DNA of 39,631 nt from Bacteroidota bacterium (GTDB taxonomy: Bacteria > Bacteroidota > Bacteroidia > Chitinophagales > Saprospiraceae), in contig JAHEAQ010000046.1 in NCBI GenBank assembly GCA_024642705.1, positions 1-39,631 of the forward strand, in the 5' to 3' direction. The translations under genes were made by a program, and so were the position numbers. The notes under the pieces are model-generated. The model was not told the origin of the DNA. It saw only the letters and a program-made list of their open reading frames with translations, and ran no database searches. Shown in pieces: positions 1 to 9,027 of this stretch. Positions within the stretch are counted from its first letter, which is position 1, and each line of letters starts with the position of its first letter.

Positions 1-149
1 TAAAATTCCTTCACATCATCTTGGCTGTTAGGATCCTTCAAACTGATTTTTTTTACATCTTGATTGGTTATGGTATAGCTTTCTGAATTTCCCTCAAGGG
101 AAACCAATATTGCATCATTGCCTTTCAAATCAATACCACAAGTTTTCAT
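1..149 (-). CDS. DUF3010 family protein (N-terminal part, runs off the window)
   Basis: Only the first 49 codons are inside the window; the gene continues to the left. The ATG is at 147-149 on the minus strand. The protein begins MKTCGIDLKGNDAILVSLEG and continues with a stretch rich in KKISLKDPNSQDD. This resembles my recollection of DUF3010 proteins of gammaproteobacteria, which start M-K-x-C-G-V-x-L-x-G-N-D-A and have a K-x-S-I-K-D segment soon after. The family has no firmly assigned function; its start resembles RNase H/actin-like folds. It is divergent from the folate gene to the right, about 200 bases away. The family call rests on the N-terminus alone. Confidence 0.65.
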   Translation of the reverse strand, partial: MKTCGIDLKGNDAILVSLEGNSESYTITNQDVKKISLKDPNSQDDVKEF

Positions 150-350
150 AATATGTTCATTATTATTTAAGAAATCAAAAAATACTAATTTCTCGAAGAT
201 TAAAGATGCTCAATTATCTTAATAATTAAAAATAACTCTGCTAAGTCAACGTTATCTAAATTCAAATTTTCTGGAATTAGTTTATCAATGCTTAACAATT
301 AGAATTAAAATATAAACCACAAGTTGAGATAATTGGATAAATTTACTGCA

Positions 351-938
351 ATGTCAAGTATGGAATCAATAATGGAGATCAAAGAACAAAAGAAAAAGAT
401 TAGGTTGGAAATGCTCTCAAAAAGAGATCATTTGCAAGCTGATTTTAAATCAGATTATGATGATCGAATTTGTTCAAGCCTAATGCAAATCATTGAAGAT
501 CAAAAATGTCGCATAGTCCATACTTTCTTACCAATGGGCTCAGAAATCAATATTTTTCCATTTATAAATAATATTCTCAAAGAAAAAATAAAAGTTGTCA
601 CGCCGAAAACATTGAAAACAGGAAAACTTCAACACTTAATTCTAAATGATATCAATGAAGTTGAAAATGGAATTTTTGGCACCATTCATCCTTCAAGTGA
701 TCAAGAATATGAAGGCAAATACGATATTATCATTGTTCCTGGTTTGTCTGCAGATAAATTAAATAATAGACTTGGATATGGAGGTGGTTATTATGATAAA
801 TTTCTTTTACAACATCCAGAGGCTTTAAAAATTGGCATTTTTTACCCTTTTCAAATTTTGGAAAGTCTTCCAAATGAACCCCATGATGTTAAACTAGATA
901 TTATTTTAATTGAAGATTCGAAAATGAATGATCATTAA
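351..938 (+). CDS. 5-formyltetrahydrofolate cyclo-ligase
   Basis: This cytoplasmic one-carbon enzyme converts 5-formyl-THF and ATP to 5,10-methenyl-THF. The N-terminus has the basic KEQKKKIRLEML segment that opens the family, and near the C-terminus lies the signature RLGYGGGYYDKFL, the phosphate/folate-binding loop. The length of about 190 residues is normal. Start choice is uncertain. The longest frame begins with TTG at 333; ATGs follow at 351, 360 and 372. The 372 start (MEIKEQKKKIRLEM) would place the basic helix at residue 3 as in most homologues; I kept 351 as a compromise, with no clear Shine-Dalgarno to decide. It stands alone, ending 25 bases before the convergent GH16 gene. The function is solid. 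Confidence 0.9.
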   Translation: MSSMESIMEIKEQKKKIRLEMLSKRDHLQADFKSDYDDRICSSLMQIIEDQKCRIVHTFLPMGSEINIFPFINNILKEKIKVVTPKTLKTGKLQHLILNDINEVENGIFGTIHPSSDQEYEGKYDIIIVPGLSADKLNNRLGYGGGYYDKFLLQHPEALKIGIFYPFQILESLPNEPHDVKLDIILIEDSKMNDH

Positions 939-963
939 TTTCAAAAACAACTTATCGTCCATT

Positions 964-1845
964 TTACTTTTTTTGATAAACACGCACATAGTCAATTTCA
1001 TAAGTAATTGGAAAATTAGATTTCGATGGATCTCCACCATTTGAGCCAATTGCAAGGTTCAGAAGAAGATAATGTGGATTATTAAATGGAGTGAATCCTT
1101 CCTTATTTTTTGTTTTTTCAACATCTATTGTATTCAGCAATTCATCATCTAAATACAAATTGATAGAATAAGCATCCCAATCCATGCGCCAAATATGAAA
1201 TTTTCGAACCCAATCAGGATCTTTTTTTAAGAATTTTGAAAATGGAATAATTGCATCGTCCCAAACGGTGATTTCGTTTTTCCACGCTGCATTTGCCAAA
1301 ATAGATGGCTCATCATTTCTAATATAATATTCCATAATGTCAATTTCCCCATTTTCAGGCCATCTTTTTTCAACGCCCAATGTCCATATTGCTGGCCAAG
1401 CGCCTCTAGTGGTATCTATTCTAGCCCTGATTATAAAACTTCCATATTTCCATTCTTTTTTGCCTCGGGTATTAATACTTGAGGAAGTGTATTCAGCAAA
1501 TGCTCTATTAAATTTCCAATTTTCACTATTAGCTTTAAAATTAGAGTTTCTTATTTGTTCTTTTCTTCCTTCAATAATTAATCGCCCATTCTCACAAAAG
1601 GCATTTTCTTCCTTATACCATTGCAACTCATTATTTCTAACAAAGCCCTTCTCAAAAGACCAAAATTGAATATTTGGTCGACCATCTATATTGAATTCAT
1701 CTTGCCAAACCAATTCCATACCCTCAATCTGAATAGCTTCAGAAAAATCTGGCTCAAATAATGAGAAGGATTGAGCTCGAAGTTCAAAATATGAGCCTGA
1801 TATAAAAACAAGGACATAAATAAATTGATTAACGGTTTTCAACAT
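964..1845 (-). CDS. Glycoside hydrolase family 16 (laminarinase/beta-glucanase-like), secreted
   Basis: A 293-residue endo-beta-glucanase-type enzyme. Residues 1-24 form a signal peptide ending near LRAQ. The GH16 fold begins at ELVWQDEF (about 44-51). The catalytic motif is E167-I-D169-I-M-E172, with Glu167 as nucleophile and Glu172 as acid/base; the extra Met (beta-bulge type) puts it with laminarinase- and agarase-like GH16 enzymes rather than lichenases. GAWPAIW just upstream is the usual substrate-cleft segment. The domain fills the protein, with no visible binding module or sorting domain. The longer frame starts with TTG at 1881, but ATG at 1845 directly precedes the signal peptide. 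It lies 36 bases downstream of a sodium:solute symporter gene and may share its transcript, suggesting release and uptake of glucan-derived sugars. The exact substrate (laminarin, porphyran, agar) cannot be told. Confidence 0.88.
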   Translation of the reverse strand: MLKTVNQFIYVLVFISGSYFELRAQSFSLFEPDFSEAIQIEGMELVWQDEFNIDGRPNIQFWSFEKGFVRNNELQWYKEENAFCENGRLIIEGRKEQIRNSNFKANSENWKFNRAFAEYTSSSINTRGKKEWKYGSFIIRARIDTTRGAWPAIWTLGVEKRWPENGEIDIMEYYIRNDEPSILANAAWKNEITVWDDAIIPFSKFLKKDPDWVRKFHIWRMDWDAYSINLYLDDELLNTIDVEKTKNKEGFTPFNNPHYLLLNLAIGSNGGDPSKSNFPITYEIDYVRVYQKK

Positions 1846-1881
1846 TTTTATTATTTCCAAATAATTGAGCAGCAATCTCAA

Positions 1882-3480
1882 TTATACATTACCTAATAAT
1901 ATGTAAATAATCGCAGTTACAACAATCAGAAAAATGCTAAATGCCTTGGCATATTTCCAAGGTTGTAGATTTAAGATACCGGAATCTTCAATTACAAATG
2001 CTTTTCCTTGTGGGAATGCAATTGAAACTAGATGCATAACAACTATATTTAACACAAATTCAATCCCCCAAATATGCACAAAATGAAGGTCCAACTCCAA
2101 AATAAAATAGGTAATAATATAAAACAGAAGACCAAATGTCAACCCTACTTTTGCGCCAATTGCCGATACTTTTGGAAATAAAAAACCTGCTAAAATTACA
2201 CTCGCTATAGGTATAAAGAAGATTCCATTCAGTTGCTGCAGCAATTGGTAAAGTCCACTAGGTGCATTGGCAACATATGGGGCAATACCTATGGCAAAAA
2301 CTGCCAAAGTGAAAGATGTCCATTTTCCGATTGAAACCAATTTGGTTTCACTTGCTTTTTTATTGATATACTTTTTGAATAAGTCCAGACTAAATACGGT
2401 TGCTGCACTATTTAAAGCACTATTAAATGTAGTTAAAATTGCACCCATCATTACAGCGACAAAAAAACCGGTGAGCCATGCAGGCAATACCATTTTTACC
2501 AATTTAGGATATACAGTATCTGGGTCGTCATAAAAGCTATCCCCAAAATAATAAAAAGCAATTATCCCAGGCAATACGATGACCAATGGAACTAGTATTT
2601 TGAGTAATCCAGTTATAAGCAATCCTTTTTGAGCTTCTTTTAGATTTACCGCTCCTAGCACTCTTTGAATGATGGATTGATGCATCGCCCAAAAATAAAT
2701 TTGATTGATCATCAAGCCGGTGAATAACACTTCGAAAGGAAGAATAGCTGTTCTTGCACCTTCTCCTACTCCAGAAGCATGGCTGATAACGTTAAATTTT
2801 TCAGGCGCATTGGCAAAAACTTTCCCCAGTCCTTCAAACATATTGCCTTCTCCGATACTCATTAGCGCTAAGATGGGTACCATCAAACCTGCAACCAAAA
2901 GGCCAAAACCATTGATGGTATCCGTGTAAGCAACCATTTTCAATCCACCAAAAATGGCGTATACCGCTCCAATGATTCCTACTATTAATATGGTAATCCA
3001 AATTCCCTGACTTTTCGAAACATTCAACAAATCAGAAATCTCAAAAATAGCTTCAATGTTTAGTGCGCCTGTATATAACACTATTGGAAGCAAAGTAGCT
3101 ACAAAGGAAACAATCAAAAGAAGGGCTACTATGGTTCTTGTCATTCCATCGAATCTTCTTTCTAAAAATTCAGGAATGGTAGTTAATCCCATTTTTAAAT
3201 ATTTGGGAGCAAAATACATTGCAGCTATTACCAATGCCAAAGCTGAAGTCACTTCCCAAGCAATAATTATTGCTCCATTTTTGTACGAAGACCCATTCAT
3301 TCCAACCAAATGTTCAGTAGATATATTGGTTAATAATAAAGACCCAGCAATTACAATTCCAGTAAGAGATCTGCCTCCTAAAAAATACCCATCTTGAGTA
3401 TTGATTTTATCTTTTCTAAGTTTCCAAGTCGCAAATACCGCAACAAAACCAGTAAATAACAAAAATGTAAACAACGTCAT
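1882..3480 (-). CDS. Sodium:solute symporter (SSS/SLC5 family)
   Basis: A 532-residue polytopic inner-membrane protein with the SSS fold. Diagnostic segments are the GYFLGGRSL motif near residue 31, NISTEHLVG at 52-60, Glu76 in the next helix, the IFGGLKMVAYTD stretch of TM5-6, and the IIQRVLGAVNLKEAQKG segment. Compared with the galactose transporter vSGLT, the Asn and Glu of the sugar/sodium region are kept, but the Gln of NISAEQ (vSGLT Gln69) is His57 here, so the substrate is probably different from galactose. It precedes the GH16 gene on the same strand with a 36-base gap, and a VF530-family gene lies 47 bases upstream, so transcription may run through from the SDR/MaoC block. The likely role is sodium-driven uptake of a sugar or related solute. 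Confidence 0.85.
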   Translation of the reverse strand: MTLFTFLLFTGFVAVFATWKLRKDKINTQDGYFLGGRSLTGIVIAGSLLLTNISTEHLVGMNGSSYKNGAIIIAWEVTSALALVIAAMYFAPKYLKMGLTTIPEFLERRFDGMTRTIVALLLIVSFVATLLPIVLYTGALNIEAIFEISDLLNVSKSQGIWITILIVGIIGAVYAIFGGLKMVAYTDTINGFGLLVAGLMVPILALMSIGEGNMFEGLGKVFANAPEKFNVISHASGVGEGARTAILPFEVLFTGLMINQIYFWAMHQSIIQRVLGAVNLKEAQKGLLITGLLKILVPLVIVLPGIIAFYYFGDSFYDDPDTVYPKLVKMVLPAWLTGFFVAVMMGAILTTFNSALNSAATVFSLDLFKKYINKKASETKLVSIGKWTSFTLAVFAIGIAPYVANAPSGLYQLLQQLNGIFFIPIASVILAGFLFPKVSAIGAKVGLTFGLLFYIITYFILELDLHFVHIWGIEFVLNIVVMHLVSIAFPQGKAFVIEDSGILNLQPWKYAKAFSIFLIVVTAIIYILLGNV

Positions 3481-3527
3481 ATCTTAAATTTGGGATTTAT
3501 TGATTAAAATTATCTCTAAGTGCTAAA

Positions 3528-3773
3528 TTAACTTTTCGAAAAGGAATCTAGATAAAGTTGCTCAACTTTATCTCTTGCCCATTGAGTTTTTCTTAAAAAC
3601 TTCAAACTCGAATTCACAGAAGGATCTACATTAAAACATTTGATGTTGATTCTTCGACCCAATTCTTTCCAGCCATGTTCTGCAACTAAATACTCGATCA
3701 TTTCTTGAAGTTTGACTCCATGTAAAGGGTTATTGGGTTGTTCTTGAATAATCTTATTTCCCTTATCTTCCAT
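3528..3773 (-). CDS. VF530-family (DUF2132) small DNA-binding-like protein
   Basis: An 81-residue cytoplasmic protein. After a short polar N-terminus, the core [44 protein letters not shown] and [11 protein letters not shown] matches the VF530/DUF2132 family, whose Vibrio fischeri member was solved structurally and named a DNA-binding protein; the in vivo role is unknown. ATG at 3771-3773. It lies 11 bases downstream of the 4-hydroxybutyryl-CoA dehydratase-like gene on the same strand, so it is probably co-transcribed, but nothing in it suggests a metabolic link. Confidence 0.82.
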   Translation of the reverse strand: MEDKGNKIIQEQPNNPLHGVKLQEMIEYLVAEHGWKELGRRINIKCFNVDPSVNSSLKFLRKTQWARDKVEQLYLDSFSKS

Positions 3774-3784
3774 TTATTGTTTAT

Positions 3785-5299
3785 TTAAACTTTGAAAACT
3801 CTTTCAAAAAATCCACCAATTTCTTCAACCAGCATGTCTTTGTCTCCCTCGACGTCAATGCCCGACAGAATTTTTGCCAATCGTTTTCTATATTCAATTT
3901 GCATCAACCTGCTAATCTGAATTCTTTGCGCTTGAGGTGATCCTGCACCATGCATACTTTCAGTTAGATAACCTACTGCATTTCTTCCCAAAGTCATATT
4001 TTCTATAAGTCTCAATATCCTAACTCTGTCTTCTGTTTTAAAATCAGATTTGCCTTTCAAATATTTTTTTAAAAGCTTTCCAATTTCAGGATGATTAAAA
4101 TCTTTTTCTGAAGGCAATGTAGCCATCAAACCGCCTGCAATATCTTGTGCCAATCTTGAAATTTCAAAAGGCATTTTGGTAACATGGTGTTTGCAAACAT
4201 TTGCCAACATTTCATCACAAATAAATGCACCTGATTTCGTTTCATAACCTTGATAAGAAGACACTATTCCTGTCCCATAAATAGTCTCATTTAAATGAGT
4301 CATTTCTACCAATTTGTCTTTTATATGGGAGGCATTTGGAACACCATTCATGTCAGCCATTGTTGCAGCGGCACCAATTAGAACATCACCTACCCCGCTT
4401 TTACAAACATAACTTCTGCGATGATAGCTGGTAAATCTTTCCACTAGCAATGAAGCAAAATCATGCTCTCCATCCATAAAAATATATTCATTCGGGATGA
4501 ATACATTTTCAAAAATAACCATAGCTTCTTGACCACTAAAATTCGCATTACCAACATCAATTATTCCTTCTTCCATACTCCTGGTATCACAAGATTGTCT
4601 CCCATATACATAGGTTATTCCTTCTGCATCAACTGGAACTGCACCTATAATTGCATAATTTTCATCTTCTTTTTCTAATCTCATTGTTGGCATAATCAAC
4701 ATATAATGCGAATTGATGCAACCTGTCTGATGTGCTTTTGCGCCTGAAATATATACTCCTGAACTTGTTCTATTTACAATATGGACAAACATATCAGGAT
4801 CTTCTTGCTGGTGGGGTCCCAAACTTCTATCTCCTTTCACATCAGTCATTGCTCCTCCCACCACATAATTGAATTCATGCATTTTTGTCAAGAACAATTT
4901 CATCCTTTTATGATAAACGGTCTGATATTTTTCATCCATTTCAAAGGTTACTGAATACAAAGCATTAAAAGCATCCATTCCTACGCATCTTTGAAAACAA
5001 GTACCTGTTAATTGTCCTAATTTTCTTTGCATTTTATTTTGCAAAACCAAGTCGTCTACACTTGTGCAAATGTGAAGAAATCTACTAATCCGTTTTCCAG
5101 TGAATGGTGAAATTACAGAAGCCAATTCTGGTGCAGAAATGGCAAGATCATAAGTTTTTGCAACTGCATTAATGGATGGAATTATTAATGGATGGTTGGT
5201 GGGTTCTTCAATAAATTCACCAAATAAATACAATTTGAGGTCTCTTCCTTTTAGTGATTCCAAATAATCCTGACCATTAATAATTTTCTTCTCTTTCAT
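3785..5299 (-). CDS. abfD: 4-hydroxybutyryl-CoA dehydratase / vinylacetyl-CoA delta-isomerase-like enzyme
   Basis: A 504-residue flavin and [4Fe-4S] enzyme of the 4-hydroxyphenylacetate 3-hydroxylase superfamily. The AbfD-type reaction dehydrates 4-hydroxybutyryl-CoA to crotonyl-CoA. Cys101 and Cys105 (TCFQRCVGMDAF), His293 and Cys299 (YHRRSYVC) match the four cluster ligands known from the Clostridium enzyme, and Tyr297 matches its active-site Tyr. Also present are AMTDVKGDRSLGP, GAKAHQTG, YGRQSCDTR and TESMHGAGSPQAQR. These segments separate it from oxygen-using HpaB hydroxylases, which lack the cluster. One oddity: His and Cys are separated by five residues here and six in the Clostridium enzyme. 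The longer frame begins with TTG at 5320; ATG at 5299 is preferred and gives family-like numbering. It follows MaoC and SDR genes on the same strand (30-base gap), the enzymes that would process its product. Substrate is inferred from similarity. Confidence 0.85.
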   Translation of the reverse strand: MKEKKIINGQDYLESLKGRDLKLYLFGEFIEEPTNHPLIIPSINAVAKTYDLAISAPELASVISPFTGKRISRFLHICTSVDDLVLQNKMQRKLGQLTGTCFQRCVGMDAFNALYSVTFEMDEKYQTVYHKRMKLFLTKMHEFNYVVGGAMTDVKGDRSLGPHQQEDPDMFVHIVNRTSSGVYISGAKAHQTGCINSHYMLIMPTMRLEKEDENYAIIGAVPVDAEGITYVYGRQSCDTRSMEEGIIDVGNANFSGQEAMVIFENVFIPNEYIFMDGEHDFASLLVERFTSYHRRSYVCKSGVGDVLIGAAATMADMNGVPNASHIKDKLVEMTHLNETIYGTGIVSSYQGYETKSGAFICDEMLANVCKHHVTKMPFEISRLAQDIAGGLMATLPSEKDFNHPEIGKLLKKYLKGKSDFKTEDRVRILRLIENMTLGRNAVGYLTESMHGAGSPQAQRIQISRLMQIEYRKRLAKILSGIDVEGDKDMLVEEIGGFFERVFKV

Positions 5300-5329
5300 A
5301 AGGACAGTTTGCTGCTCCAATTCATATTA

Positions 5330-5815
5330 TCACTTTCGAAAAACCATTGCAATAAATTCAGCTACACAAGCTGGTTTCTCGACACCTTCGATTTCGAATA
5401 TTATTTTTAATTTGTATTTTGCACCTCCCTGAATCTCATCAAATTCCATCAAAAAGACCCTTCCTCTAAGTTTTGAATCTACAGGAGTTGCATTCATAAA
5501 TCGAACCTTATCTAGGCCATAATTCAATCCCATTCCAATGTCTAAGACTTTGAATGCCGAATGACTAAAATGGGATGCCAAGGACAAAACAAAAAATCCA
5601 TGTGCAACAGGTGTCTTGTACGGAGAATCTTTTTTTGCCTTTTCAACATCCATATGTATCCATTGCTCGTCATGAGTTAAAACGCCAAATGTGTTAATTT
5701 TTTCTTGTGTAACGATCTCCCATGGAGACAATCCCAATTCCTTGCCCACTGCATCTTTCATGTCATTAAGAAGGTTAAATGTTGTGCAATAAGCTTGATC
5801 TGATAAGTCGGTCAT
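5330..5815 (-). CDS. MaoC/NodN-like (R)-specific enoyl-CoA hydratase
   Basis: A 161-residue single hot-dog-fold protein of the MaoC dehydratase family. The hydratase motif is seen as THDEQWIHMDVEKA with Asp49 and His54, the Asp/His pair that activates water in PhaJ-type enzymes; the Q-W-I-H variant is typical of the NodN-like branch. The segment PVAHGFFVLSL is the conserved helix following the active site, and NYGLDKVRFMNATPVDSKLRGR matches the family's C-terminal strand. It would add water across crotonyl-CoA to give (R)-3-hydroxybutyryl-CoA. It sits between an SDR gene (22 bases upstream) and the 4-hydroxybutyryl-CoA dehydratase-like gene (30 bases downstream), all on the same strand. Family assignment is strong; the particular acyl-CoA is inferred from the neighbours. 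Confidence 0.85.
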   Translation of the reverse strand: MTDLSDQAYCTTFNLLNDMKDAVGKELGLSPWEIVTQEKINTFGVLTHDEQWIHMDVEKAKKDSPYKTPVAHGFFVLSLASHFSHSAFKVLDIGMGLNYGLDKVRFMNATPVDSKLRGRVFLMEFDEIQGGAKYKLKIIFEIEGVEKPACVAEFIAMVFRK

Positions 5816-5837
5816 GAAATTTTATTTATTAAAGTTT

Positions 5838-6581
5838 TTAGACTGGAAATGCTCCGCCATTTGCATGCAAAGTAATTCCATTTACAAATTCGGCTTCTTT
5901 AGAAGCTAAAAAAAGATAAGCATAACCCATATCTTCAGGAGTTCCAATTCTTTTAATTGGAATCATTTGAATGCCTGCAGAAATAACTTCTTCAGGCATA
6001 CTCGCTGTCATTTCAGTTTTTATAAAACCAGGAGCCACACAATTAACTGTTATTCCATATTTTCCAACTTCTCTGCAAAGTGATCTGGTAAATCCCTGCA
6101 CTGCAGCTTTTGTCGCAGCATAGTTCGTTTGCCCAAAAGCGCCAGACATCGCATTCACAGAAGACGCTGAAACAATTCTTCCATAACCTGCATCTTTCAT
6201 ATATGGAAGTACAATTTTTGTGGTTATGTACAAACTATTCAAATTTACATTGATAACTGCGTCCCAATCTGTTCTTTCCATTTTTAAAAATGATTTATCT
6301 CTAATGATTCCAGCATTATTGATTAAAATATCAATTTTTTCATGTTTAACAATTATTTCTTTTACAGCCTTTTCTACAGATTCTGATGAGGTAACATCAA
6401 CTTTTTGGAAAAAAATTTTACCTCCTTGTTTCGAAATCCTTTGAGCTGTATCCGCACCAGAATCTAAAACATCCCATAAAGCAACTATTGCTCCAGCTTT
6501 GCAAAAGATTTCACTTACCCCTTCACCTATGCCTCTGGCACCCCCGGTAATAATTGCGACTTGTCCATCTAGTCTAAACAT
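5838..6581 (-). CDS. Short-chain dehydrogenase (FabG/PhaB-like, probable 3-hydroxyacyl-CoA dehydrogenase)
   Basis: A 247-residue classical SDR. It shows the Rossmann motif TGGARGIG (12-19), NNAG at 88-91, catalytic Ser141, Tyr154 and Lys158 (YAATK), and the PGFIKTEM segment. An Asp at residue 37 (ALWDV) at the end of the second strand suggests preference for NAD(H) over NADP(H), unlike typical biosynthetic FabG/PhaB. This would favour oxidation of (R)-3-hydroxybutyryl-CoA to acetoacetyl-CoA. It is the first gene of a leftward block with MaoC and the 4-hydroxybutyryl-CoA dehydratase-like gene, and is divergent from the DUF5916 gene across 175 bases. SDR membership is certain; substrate and direction are inferred from context and that one residue. 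Confidence 0.85.
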   Translation of the reverse strand: MFRLDGQVAIITGGARGIGEGVSEIFCKAGAIVALWDVLDSGADTAQRISKQGGKIFFQKVDVTSSESVEKAVKEIIVKHEKIDILINNAGIIRDKSFLKMERTDWDAVINVNLNSLYITTKIVLPYMKDAGYGRIVSASSVNAMSGAFGQTNYAATKAAVQGFTRSLCREVGKYGITVNCVAPGFIKTEMTASMPEEVISAGIQMIPIKRIGTPEDMGYAYLFLASKEAEFVNGITLHANGGAFPV

Positions 6582-6756
6582 TTTTTTATATTCTTAATTG
6601 TTAATTTGATTGTACTTGGCTAGAAAATCATCTTTCTAAGCCTAATTTATTTGCATTATTTCTCCAATTTAAGAAAATCAACAAATAATTGGTAATGAAT
6701 AGCATTTACTTCTTCATAAATATCTTTTTATTAATCCTATATTATATTTTTGCCAA

Positions 6757-8964
6757 ATGCAAATAAAAATATTATTTCAATTATTTCTGTTTATCGCATT
6801 TTCCAATTATTCTTTTGCATTTGAAGGAATACCAGTTAGCAAAATCTCAGATAACTTTGTGTTTGACGGTGAAATGTCAGCAGGGGAATGGGACCACATT
6901 GCTCCTATTGATTTGACTACTCAAACACCTGTATATCATGGAGATCCTTCACAATTGACTATTGTTAAATTAGGTTATGATCAATCGTACATTTATTTGT
7001 CTGGTGAACTATTTGATACTGAACCGGATAAAATATTGGCAAATACAAAGTTAAGGGATGGTGGAGATCCAAGTACAGATTGGTTTGGCCTTGTCATTGA
7101 CAGTTATAATGATAAACAAAACGCTTTAAGCTTTTTCACCACTCCAACAGGGTCCAGATTTGACGCTGCCATTTTAAATGATGCAAATGGTAGGAATCCA
7201 ATGAATCTAAGCTGGAATAATTTCTGGGATGTTAAAACTAATGTAACAGATAAAGGTTGGTTTGTGGAGATGAGAATTCCATTTAGCAGCTTACAATATC
7301 AAGTAATTGATGGTAAGGTAATTATGGGAATTACTATTTGGAGATACATAGCTAGAAGTAATGAACTTCAAATTTGTCCTGATATTCCACCGGATTTAGG
7401 TGAAATGGGTCAATTTCGTCCTTCTCAGGCTAAAGAATATGTCTTTGAAAATATTGAACAAAAAAAACCATTCTACATTACTCCATATGTTTTAGCTGGA
7501 TTAAGCAATGAAAAAACAATTAATTCAGCTGGTACTGATTACAATAACGAACAGAAATTTATTAAAGATCTTGGAATAGACGTAAAATATGGAATTACAA
7601 ATAATTTCACTTTAGACCTTACTTTAAATACTGATTTTGCGCAAGTTGAAGCCGATGACCAACAAATTAATTTAACCAGATTTTCATTATTTTTTCCTGA
7701 AAAGAGATTGTTTTTTCAAGAGCGTTCGGGAATTTTTGATTTTAGTTTGGGTTCCCAGAACAATCTTTTTTATAGTAGAAGAATAGGGATTGATGGAGAT
7801 GGTAATGCTGTCCCAATAATTGGAGGAGCAAGATTGACGGGAAGGTCAGGAAATACGGATGTTGGGATTATCAGCATGCAAACGCAAGCAACGGACGAAT
7901 TAGCTAGTAATAATTATTCCGTTTTAAGATTAAAAAGAAGAATAATCAATGAAAACTCAGATGCAGGGTTTTTATTAACAAATTCTATTGATCGGAATGG
8001 CAAGTACAATACTGTATATGGTTTTGACACGAATATTAGAATTACAAAAGATAATTTCCTGAATGTAAAATTTGCGCAATCATTGAATGATGACGTTGAA
8101 CGAAGTTTATTATCAATTAATCCTTCCGTTTTTTGGGCAAGTTTGAGTAAACGATCTGAAAGAGGTTTTACATATGCAACAAGTTTGTCTAGAGTTGGGG
8201 AAGATTTTCACAATAACTTAGGTTTTCAAGAAAGAGAAAATTATACAAGATGGGGAGTGAGGACGCAATACAACTTTTTTTCTGGAGAGCATTCCCGACT
8301 TTTTAGACATGGAATTACCATCAGGGGTGCAAGTTTTTGGGAAAATGACCACAACACTTTTAATAGTTCAAGTCATAGCATAGGTTACAATTGGCAATGG
8401 AAAAATGGTTCAAACTTGACCTTAGGTGCAAAACTTAATTACGACGACATCAATGAACCTTTCGATCTTGCGGATATAGTAATGATTCCAATTGATCAAT
8501 ATTTCTATTCTAATTTTACATCAGAATTCAGCACTACTGCAAGTAAGCCTTATTTACTAAAAGGTGAGTTTGATTCTGGAAAATTTTTTGATGGCTATAA
8601 AAATACCATTTCTTTATCTCCAGTATACAATGTTTCCCCAAGCTTAAGTTTGAGTGCAACTTATGAATTCAATGACGTAAATTTCAAAATAAGGGATGAA
8701 AAATTTGCAGCTCACATTGCTCGAATTAAAGCTCTGGTTATGTTTTCTACAAAGCTGAGCATTTCCTCTTTTATTCAATATAATAGTCTTGATAAACTTT
8801 ATTTAGGAAATATTAGATTCCGTTATAATCCAAAAGAAGGTAACGATTTATTTATAGTATATAATTCTGATTTGAACGCAAATAGAAGTTTTCTTGAACC
8901 AAGATTACCATTGACCAATCAAAGTTCTGTACTATTGAAGTATTCTTACACTTTCACTTTGTAG
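6757..8964 (+). CDS. DUF5916 outer-membrane protein with N-terminal CBM9-like domain
   Basis: A 735-residue exported protein. A signal peptide occupies about residues 1-21 (hydrophobic, ending SFAF). A CBM9/DOMON-type beta-sandwich follows at about 25-230, recognisable by FDGEMSAGEWDHIAPI, the YDQSYIYLSGELFD strand and DWFGLVIDSYND. From about 240 to the end are alternating polar/aromatic beta strands ending in a strand finishing YSYTFTL, as expected for an outer-membrane barrel. The combination is the DUF5916 family, common in Bacteroidota and of unknown function; a carbohydrate-surface role is plausible. TATTTTTG at 6745-6752, four bases before the ATG, fits the Bacteroidota -7 consensus TAnnTTTG, which would give a leaderless or nearly leaderless message. 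It is transcribed alone, divergent from the SDR operon. Confidence 0.85.
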   Translation: MQIKILFQLFLFIAFSNYSFAFEGIPVSKISDNFVFDGEMSAGEWDHIAPIDLTTQTPVYHGDPSQLTIVKLGYDQSYIYLSGELFDTEPDKILANTKLRDGGDPSTDWFGLVIDSYNDKQNALSFFTTPTGSRFDAAILNDANGRNPMNLSWNNFWDVKTNVTDKGWFVEMRIPFSSLQYQVIDGKVIMGITIWRYIARSNELQICPDIPPDLGEMGQFRPSQAKEYVFENIEQKKPFYITPYVLAGLSNEKTINSAGTDYNNEQKFIKDLGIDVKYGITNNFTLDLTLNTDFAQVEADDQQINLTRFSLFFPEKRLFFQERSGIFDFSLGSQNNLFYSRRIGIDGDGNAVPIIGGARLTGRSGNTDVGIISMQTQATDELASNNYSVLRLKRRIINENSDAGFLLTNSIDRNGKYNTVYGFDTNIRITKDNFLNVKFAQSLNDDVERSLLSINPSVFWASLSKRSERGFTYATSLSRVGEDFHNNLGFQERENYTRWGVRTQYNFFSGEHSRLFRHGITIRGASFWENDHNTFNSSSHSIGYNWQWKNGSNLTLGAKLNYDDINEPFDLADIVMIPIDQYFYSNFTSEFSTTASKPYLLKGEFDSGKFFDGYKNTISLSPVYNVSPSLSLSATYEFNDVNFKIRDEKFAAHIARIKALVMFSTKLSISSFIQYNSLDKLYLGNIRFRYNPKEGNDLFIVYNSDLNANRSFLEPRLPLTNQSSVLLKYSYTFTL

Positions 8965-9027
8965 CCCGAAAAATATTGAGCAAAATCAACCTTATATTTT
9001 ATTTTGAAAATTAAGTCATAGATTAAT

